From assembly GCA_030039695.1 (NCBI GenBank), contig JASHVB010000030.1, positions 1 through 7,823 on the forward strand: a stretch of DNA of 7,823 nucleotides. The letters are read 5' to 3'. Shown here piece by piece: positions 1 through 6,600 of this stretch (positions within the stretch are counted from its first letter, which is position 1; every line of letters starts with the position of its first letter). The translations under genes were made by a program, and so were the position numbers. The notes under the pieces were generated by a model, which was not told where the DNA came from, made no database searches, and saw nothing but the letters and a program-made list of their open reading frames with translations. This stretch comes from Acetobacteraceae bacterium (GTDB lineage: Bacteria > Pseudomonadota > Alphaproteobacteria > Acetobacterales > Acetobacteraceae).

Positions 1-318
1 GTCGCATAGCACAACGGCGTGTGCGCCGCGTGCTACTTGGACACTGATCTCCTTGAGGTGTTCCGTCATTGCTTCGGCGTTGACTGTCGGCACGATGATC
101 GCCGCACCAACTTTGCAGTCATGGCAGATGGTACCGAATAAATAGACAAAGTCGTGCCGATTGTCGCGCACCATCGGCGGGCGCGAACCGATCGGTCGCC
201 ATATGTATTCCAAACTTCCCTTCTGGTCGACCCGGGCTTCGTCTTGGAACCAAATCTCGATTGACTTGCCTGCAGCTGATGCCGGCAAGGCTTCCGCTAC
301 AAGGCTCGGGAATTTTTT
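1..318 (-). CDS. IS630-family transposase, catalytic domain part (orfB-like, partial)
   Basis: In the -1 frame relative to the N-terminal part, codons from 318 read KKFPSLVAEALP and then IEIWFQDEARV, where the Asp is the first DDE catalytic residue. YIWRPIGSRP, YLFGTIC, the region around ANAEAM-type (here NAEAMTEHL) and GAHAVVLCD follow, with the second catalytic Asp at the very edge (nt 1-3). These are diagnostic IS630 motifs in the correct order. The final Glu region lies outside the window. The frame has a TAA at 321-319, immediately before the A8 run, and no plausible own start, so it can be expressed only as a frameshift fusion. Confidence 0.85.
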
Positions 319-575
319 TTAAACTCCTCCTGCGCGGCATCATCCTTCTTCGGATTGAACGGCCGTGGTTGAAGCCGGGTCATATCAAGCCGGTGCAGCA
401 ACCGACCCACCGAGCGCACGTGCAGCGTCACCGACCAGCGTGCCGCGATCGCATCGCGCAGGTCGACGCAGCGCCAGCGAATCACGCCGTCGATCTCCGG
501 GTCCGGCCCCTCCAGCACCATGGTCCGTAACTCTTCCATCTGCGCGTCCGTCAGCGCGCCTGGGCAGAACGTCAT
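297..575 (-). CDS. IS630-family transposase, N-terminal part (orfA-like)
   Basis: The reading frame gives 92 residues, ALTDAQMEEL...GPDPEIDGVIRWRCVDL...VTLHVRSVGRLLHRL...RPFNPKKD. This is the second winged-helix/linker region typical of IS630 transposases just before the DDE domain. It ends FKKNSRAL then TAG (299-297), where relatives continue FKKNF into the catalytic domain. Read in the -1 frame from the A8 run, the catalytic domain continues at once. The usual preceding helix-turn-helix portion (about 80 residues) is absent and the ATG at 575 lacks a convincing ribosome-binding site, so this copy is probably defective. The frame is also open upward to the giant gene's stop, which would allow translation from that gene only by read-through or reinitiation. 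Confidence 0.82.
   Translation of the reverse strand: MTFCPGALTDAQMEELRTMVLEGPDPEIDGVIRWRCVDLRDAIAARWSVTLHVRSVGRLLHRLDMTRLQPRPFNPKKDDAAQEEFKKNSRAL
308..331 (-). other. Frame-change site: AGGAGG followed by A8, -1 shift
   Basis: The coding strand has AGGAGGAG, then TTT, eight A (320-313), then TTCCC. Frame zero reads TTT AAA AAA AAT TCC; the catalytic domain needs AAA AAA TTC CCG. The usable overlap is exactly the A run, because the -1 frame carries TAA at 321-319. The heptamer A AAA AAT fits the X XXY YYZ slippage form, and the Shine-Dalgarno-like element just upstream is of the kind that stimulates bacterial frameshifting. Loss of one T from an ancestral AATTTC codon pair would look the same. 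Confidence 0.6.
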
Positions 576-619
576 CCTGCCGAACGCAGGGCTGCCTGGC
601 CTATTCGGGCATGTGCAAG

Positions 620-638
620 CTCCGCCCTTCAGGCGGAG
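620..638 (-). terminator. GC-rich hairpin after the giant gene; weak terminator candidate
   Basis: A perfect 7-bp inverted repeat (CTCCGCC / GGCGGAG) with a 5-nt loop begins 15 nt past the stop codon. No T-run follows on the minus strand (GCTTGCACATG), so it is not a classical intrinsic terminator. It may reduce read-through, stabilise the mRNA end, or be part of mobile-element sequence. Confidence 0.35.
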
Positions 639-653
639 TCTCCATGACAGCCG

Positions 654-3600
654 CTAGCCGACGGGCTCCAACGCCCGGACGTTCGGACGCCTGGCATCGT
701 CATCGTCGTGGTCAATGGGCAGATATACTTCATCGCCAGGATAAATCACGTCGGGGTCGATGTACGTGCTGCTATTCAGCGCTATCACAGCCTGTGGATC
801 GAGGCCGTTAGCCGTGGCGATACTCCAGATCGTATCGCCTGGCTGAGCCTTGACCGATGGGTAGCCCTCCTGCGCCAGGGTGGGGTTGTAGCGGCCTTGG
901 CTGTTTTCGGCGCCCTGGCGATGCGGCGTCAGGTATTTTGCCTCGACCCAGCCCTGAACGCGATCGTGGGCAGCATCGTAGCCCGTGACTGCAATCCACA
1001 CGTTCCCGGCCGCATCGCGCACGCGCTCGCCATCGGAGATCACAAAGCTGCCTCCCGCGAACGCCCCGATTCTCGGGGCGGCCGTCGATGGTTCGACGCG
1101 CAGATTGAGGCCACCACCCGCCAAGACGACATATTGGGTCGGCTGCGGGGATGAAGGCGGGCGGGTCGGATGGTGCTTGGGCGGTGGCGTCACTCCGTGG
1201 CGATGCCGCGCAGGAGGGGGCGACGGGCTTGGAGAGGGTGACGGGCTTGGAGAGTGTGCGGGGCCTGGGGAGTGCGAGGGGCCCGGAGCGTGCGACGGGC
1301 CTGGAGAGTGCGACGGGCTCGACCGAACGGGAGGTTGTGACGGGGCGGTTGATGGGCTTGAGGGCGTCGTTTGCGTCGGCGCCGGAAGTGGCGCCGTTGT
1401 CGGCGCTTTCGGCTTGCCGCGGCTAAGCAGTTTCTTGATCGCCAGGTAAACGATGGTTGCTGTCGCTGCCAGTAACCCCGCGATGGTCGTGACCTCTATT
1501 ATCATGCGGTTGCGCCTCACGGCGGGCGTCGTCTGGTCCGTACCGACATGATCCCTCAGAATCTTCGTAACGTGGCCGTATTGGAAGCTGAAGACATCGA
1601 AGGTCGGTGGCTTCAGCCCTGTGACGCGCTCGATGAGCGAACTGAATGGCCATTCGAAGCCACCTGTAGCGACGACCGAAATGTCGCGCCGATCCAAGAC
1701 GCGGCGTGGACCCGCTCCCGTCTCGCGTGGCAGGATTGGGCCGAGGAGCGTGCTGCGCCAGTATTCGCGATTGTAGAGGGCCTTCCAGAAGGGGACGGTG
1801 TTATAGATTCGAAACAGGAGCCGCGTGTCCAGCGAACCCTCCGGACTATATTCAGAACGTCCGCGCTCGAAAGCGAGTTCGATGGCGCGCGCCTGTTGCT
1901 CGGTAAGGACTAAGCCTGCCGGGAGTTCGACATAGCCCCCCCGGCCATTCAAACTAAACAGGTATTTGATGCGGCGGACCGAGACTTCGAAGTGAGCCGC
2001 AAGGATCGCCCCCCACTTGGGCCATCCGAAGCGTACGCGCCGCTCCCGCTGCACGATGACCTTGGTGATCGCAGGCGCACCTAACATCCAGCTGTTATCG
2101 GGCAGAACCGTGCCATCGGCCAGCTGGGTGCCATCGGGCAGCCGGACCAGATTGGGGCGGTAGGCCGTGTCGGGATTGCCTGGCTGCACGGCAATCGCAA
2201 AACCTGTTTTGGAATTGTTATTCTCGCTCCACTCGAAATAGACCTGATAGGTCGTTACCAGCGCAGCCTCCGAGAGAAATCCCGTTATGGGCTTGGTTGC
2301 CTCTATCAGCGCTCGGATCCAGATGTTACCGATGTGGTCAGATTGGCCGACGTTTTTCAAGACGAGCGTGCGATCCGGCCGGAATGTGACGGATTGATCG
2401 ACGTCCGGGTCCGCTGGCCGTGACCAGCTTGCCTCGTCCGCGGCAAACAGGGCGTGGAGCGCGTCCAGCAACTCGGGACGAATGAGGCTGCCTGCTTCGA
2501 CCGGCGTCCGACGCGGGAGCGTGCGAAAAACAGCGGCGGCGGCGGCCGCAACGGCGGGATCATCCGATCGGGCCATGACCTTCGCATAGGTCCTGGCCGC
2601 AACCCCGTCCTCCGGCGAGAGCCAGACGCCATTCATGGCACGCAATCGCGCCGCGAGGGCCTTGCCCCGCGGCGACATCGCGCCCTTCACGGTTGCCGCG
2701 ATTTTACTTCCACCGATCCACTTGCTCGCACGATCCGCATTCAGCAAGGCCACCACCGCGTCCAGTTGATCGGGCGTGAGCGATTTGGGCCATCCGCGCG
2801 CGGGCGACCGAGTCCCGCGCAACGCATTGAGGGCGTGCGCCGCGGCGTCGGCGAGAGCAGTGTCGGGCGATGCCGCGGCATTACGGCTCAGCGATGTCAG
2901 GGCTTTCCAACCTTGCTTCGTCAGGCCAATGCAACGGGCGAGTTGGTCAAGGGCCGCTATCTGTTCGGGAGGCAGCGAGGGATCTGACCGGAGATCCCAG
3001 GCGGCCAGTAGCAAGTTTCCGACCGCTTGGGATTGTTCAGCCGTGAGCAGGCTCCCCTGCTCCGGCGCGTTGGGGCCGAAGATGCTGCGAAAATTCCGCG
3101 CGCTGTCTCGCAACGTGGCATTGCTGGAGTGAGCCCAGGCTAGCACGACGCTCATGAACGACGAGCTATTGAGCGCCGACCACTGCTCGGCGCTCCACGG
3201 CGCATACGCCACGTCGAACATGCGGCTAAGCACCGCGCTGGCATTGCTCGAAAGAACGCCCGCGGACTTGGCCCCGGTGTACTCACTATTTTGGTCCGTC
3301 GCGAGCAGGTCGTTGACAACCTGCCACTGCGCCTCCGTGAATGGCTCGCCGTCGACCGGCGCCGGAGATTGGCCGAGGACGTCGTCAGCCTCCTCGGCCA
3401 GCGCACGGACTCCAGCGTCAGGCGAGCGGCGAGAGTGTTCAACGTAGGCCGTGACCAGCGCCCAGGTCCCGGTCGTCCAAGGGGCCTGCGTGGCGAAATC
3501 GTCGGCAATAATCGGCCGCACCTGTTGGCCGGCATAGGGCATTATGCCTCTTCCAGCTTCCCCGGTCGCCACAAACTCGATGATCGCGCCGTACCGGCGC

Positions 3601-6600
3601 ACCTGGCCCCGAAGCCCGGCAATCGAGGAGCGCGTATTCTCGCCCACAACGACGCCCCGACTCTCCATCGTCCTTACCTGCAACCCCTGGACGCCCGGCG
3701 GGAGCAGCGATCCCTCGATGGCCCCAACACTTGCCTGATTTTCGGGTGGCGTGTGCGTCGTCGGGTTGGTGATTGGGGTCGGCGTGGGTATCCCTTCCGG
3801 TGGCGTGTATTCGGCCAGCGTCGGGTAGGTGCCCTTCGGCCTCCGCTTGCTGTATCGATCCCTGATCTCGCCTGGGAGCTGCCGCATGGGCACGCGCCGC
3901 CCATCGGGGTGTGACACGCGCAGGATGCGGGGCAGCCGTAAATCCGGCAAACCGCGCGCGAGCACGCTTCTGGCGCGCCGTCCCCCATTTGGAGCGCGCC
4001 CTCGGAGGGCCGGCGCGCGCCCATGGGGTTCGCCTTGCGGGATGAAAGGGTCGCGGAGATGAGCGATCGGATGCCCGTCCCGCTGAAGGTCGAACGCATC
4101 GCGCGGGCTCAAGACGGCTTGATCCAAGAGGACGAATTGCAGGTCCGGGTCCGTGGCGATCTCCGCGCGCTCAAAGCGTGCGTCGATCATCGGCCTGCCG
4201 CGGCCCACAGGCAGGCTCGTCCCGTGGTAGCGCAATTCGCCGTCAAAGGTCGCATAGCCGGCCAGGTTCGCGGGCGTTGCGGCGTCACCACGGTAGATAA
4301 GGACGTAGAAGCGGGACGGATCGACCTGCCGGCTGAGCACCGCGCTCAACTCCGTACGATCGCTGAACCGGAAGGCCTGGTGCGCGCCCGCAGCGGACGC
4401 GTCGCCGGCGCGCTGTTGATTGCGGATATCCAGCGTATCCGCGGAATAGAACGCCAGCACCCCGTCTGGGGGATGATGCAGTGCGTGCGCGGGGCTTGCA
4501 TCGGTGACCGCGAAATGCACGCCCTGGCTGGCGGGATCGGCCAGGAAGTCCGCCATCGGCTGACCCAGTGGGGTCTGTGGATCGTTTCCCTGCCAGATCA
4601 GCTGGGGTGTTCCGGTTGGATCATTCTCGATCGTTGCGTACCCGACAACCGGGTCGGCACCGGTGCTCTGCGCGGTTCCCGATTGCCGATATGCGACCAC
4701 GATGTCCTGGTCCGGGTCGAATTCGCCGCGTTGGATCGCCGACATCAACGCGTCACGCTGCTCGGCGCGGAACACGAGGCCGATCGTGCGAGGCTCTCTA
4801 TCCTCAGAGCTTGGAGAGGCCGACGTTCCGGGCGGGTTCGTGCTGCCTCGGGTGAAGCGGGCCCGCAGCCGACTGAATGGGCGGCCGAGGTTGCGCGGCC
4901 CGCCGGCCTGGCCAGTGGCTTCTCCTGTCGGCGGTGAAGTTGGCGAGCCGGTCTGCCCACCCGCCGCGGCGTTGTCCGGCTGTGCGTTGTTGGGTTGGCT
5001 ACCGCCGCTACTGCTGTTGTTCTGATCCGGCGCGGCACCGCCGGCACTGTTTTGGATGACGGGTGTATCGTCGGCGGCGATGATGGTGGCGGGGGTGGCA
5101 TCGGACGTGGCCGGCGCGGTTGCCGCGTCTGCCAGTGTGCCCAGCCGCACCGTGACGGGGAGCGAGGGCGTTGCCGCCGCGGCGCTTTGCGGGCTGGTGG
5201 AAGGTGGGGCGCCGGCGCCGACGAGGGCACCGTCGGGGTCAGGCGGGGTGGGGCGAGAGAGAGGTGTGCGGCCTGGTCCGGTGCCCGCGCTGTCGGCTCT
5301 GGTCGATGCGGGCCGGCTGGTGTTGGCGCGGCCCCGGGATCGGCCCTGCCGGCGGCGCGGGCGCGCGCCATCCGGTGCCCGCAGCGTGTGTGCGGCGACA
5401 GCGGGTTCGGCCTGCGGATTTGGAACGCGCGGCCCCTGATACGAAGTGATGGAGGTTTCGGGAACGTCGATCGGTTCGTCGCTTCTGCTGACTTCGCCGG
5501 CTGTGTCCTCCGGTGAAGCCTGGTCTGACTGTTCGGCCGCTTCCCCCGAACCACCGACGCCTCGTGGAAGGACGTGGTAGGCTCCATTTCCAACGCGGAC
5601 CAGCACGAAATGATACGTCGGGTTCTCGGGGTCCGGCGGTGGCGGCTGGTTGTCGACGTCTGCCCACACATCGTCCGGATCCGGTACCCCGCCTGAGTGT
5701 GTCCACACCTCCGCTGTCACCTCTGGCCCATTGGGCAGTCGGATCCGCATGATCGGGCGCTGCTGGCGATTTCCCTTGGCCGCTGATTCTGACTGTGCCG
5801 GGCTGGAATCGTCCGGAAGGCCTCCCTCGTCTTGTACCGGCGTACTACCGGTGACGATACTCGCCGCGCTCACGTGCGCACGAAAGATCAGCCTGAAAAC
5901 CGGCTGGCTGAATCGCATCGCCAAGAGGTCAAGATAACCATGGGAAACACCCTCGCTGATTCCCGCATAGCGCAGCAGATAGTTCACTTCGGCCATACGA
6001 AGCGTGTTGTTGAGTTCCGGATGCACCTGCGCGTTGATCAGCGTGTGGTAATAGTCGGCAATAGCATCGAGGGTCTGATCTTGGTCAGTATCGTTGCTGT
6101 CTGCAAGGCTCTTGATGTGCTGAAGTACAGACGCAGCACGTGCGAAATAATCGGCCAACGCCGTTGTGGGCGGGTAGTAGTGCATTGAGGCGTCGCCCAG
6201 GCGCCGATTCCTTGGCCAATACTCGGCATCCACCCCTGGAACTTCGACGACCGAGGATACCTCATCAACCGACAAGCCCAGTCGGGTGGCAACCTCGATG
6301 GCATAGTCATCGGCGGGGCGATGGTCTGCCTGCTGGTTAAAGTTGTCCCAACCATTACGGGTGGCGATCTCGCCCGGTTTTGCAATGAAGCGATATCGGC
6401 GATCCCCGGATGTCCCGAATGCGGCCAACGCATGCATCCGGCGACTCAGGTCTAAGAGCGACCGGGCGCTGAAATCTCCACGCGCAAAAAACACCGCAAA
6501 TTCTGCGGCCGCATCTCTTGCATTAGCCAGAAAGTGAGCAAAATTCGGCCTCAGAGGCGGACCTTCGGGATCGCGAACGAAGAGTCGTGGATCATCAGGA

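Larger units (their letters stand above)
1..656 (-). mobile_element. IS630-family insertion sequence remnant, 5' truncated, runs off the left edge
   Basis: Both transposase parts (297-575 and 1-318) match the IS630/Tc1-mariner-like family. Only 80 bp separate the first ATG (575) from the giant gene's stop, too little for the helix-turn-helix region these transposases normally carry. The inner end is therefore missing or rearranged. In-frame residues NRPGS just above the ATG (near nt 590-608) resemble the usual Arg/Pro/Gly linker, so homology may reach about 608. The outer boundary is uncertain. A CTAG, the target motif of the founding IS630, overlaps the giant gene's stop at 654-657. No terminal inverted repeat can be confirmed, because the other end is outside the window. 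Confidence 0.75.

Noticed and set aside
119..343. 74-residue minus-strand frame within the IS
   Set aside because: It is the third, Arg/Pro-rich frame through the transposase. The DDE motifs are in a different frame (1-318).
1222..1320. CRISPR array
   Set aside because: The 18-bp units are directly adjacent without spacers and encode an in-frame Ser/Pro stalk.
2424..3479. TALE-like DNA-binding repeats, suggested by LTPDQ and LTAEQ unit starts
   Set aside because: TALE units are 33-35 residues, nearly identical, and carry a variable diresidue before GG. These units are 41-53 residues, highly divergent and lack that pattern.
4023..4937. Plus-strand open frame of 304 codons, plus other long antisense frames (for example 2454-2987, 3291-3914, 4995-5516)
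   Set aside because: They lie inside the giant minus-strand gene, have Arg/Gly/Pro/Ala-skewed composition expected from the antisense of GC-rich codons, and show no domain motifs.
4745..5706. Minus-strand frames of 308 and 155 codons inside the linker region
   Set aside because: They are alternate-frame shadows of the low-complexity linker, made mostly of Arg, Pro, Ser and Thr, while the main frame runs through without interruption.
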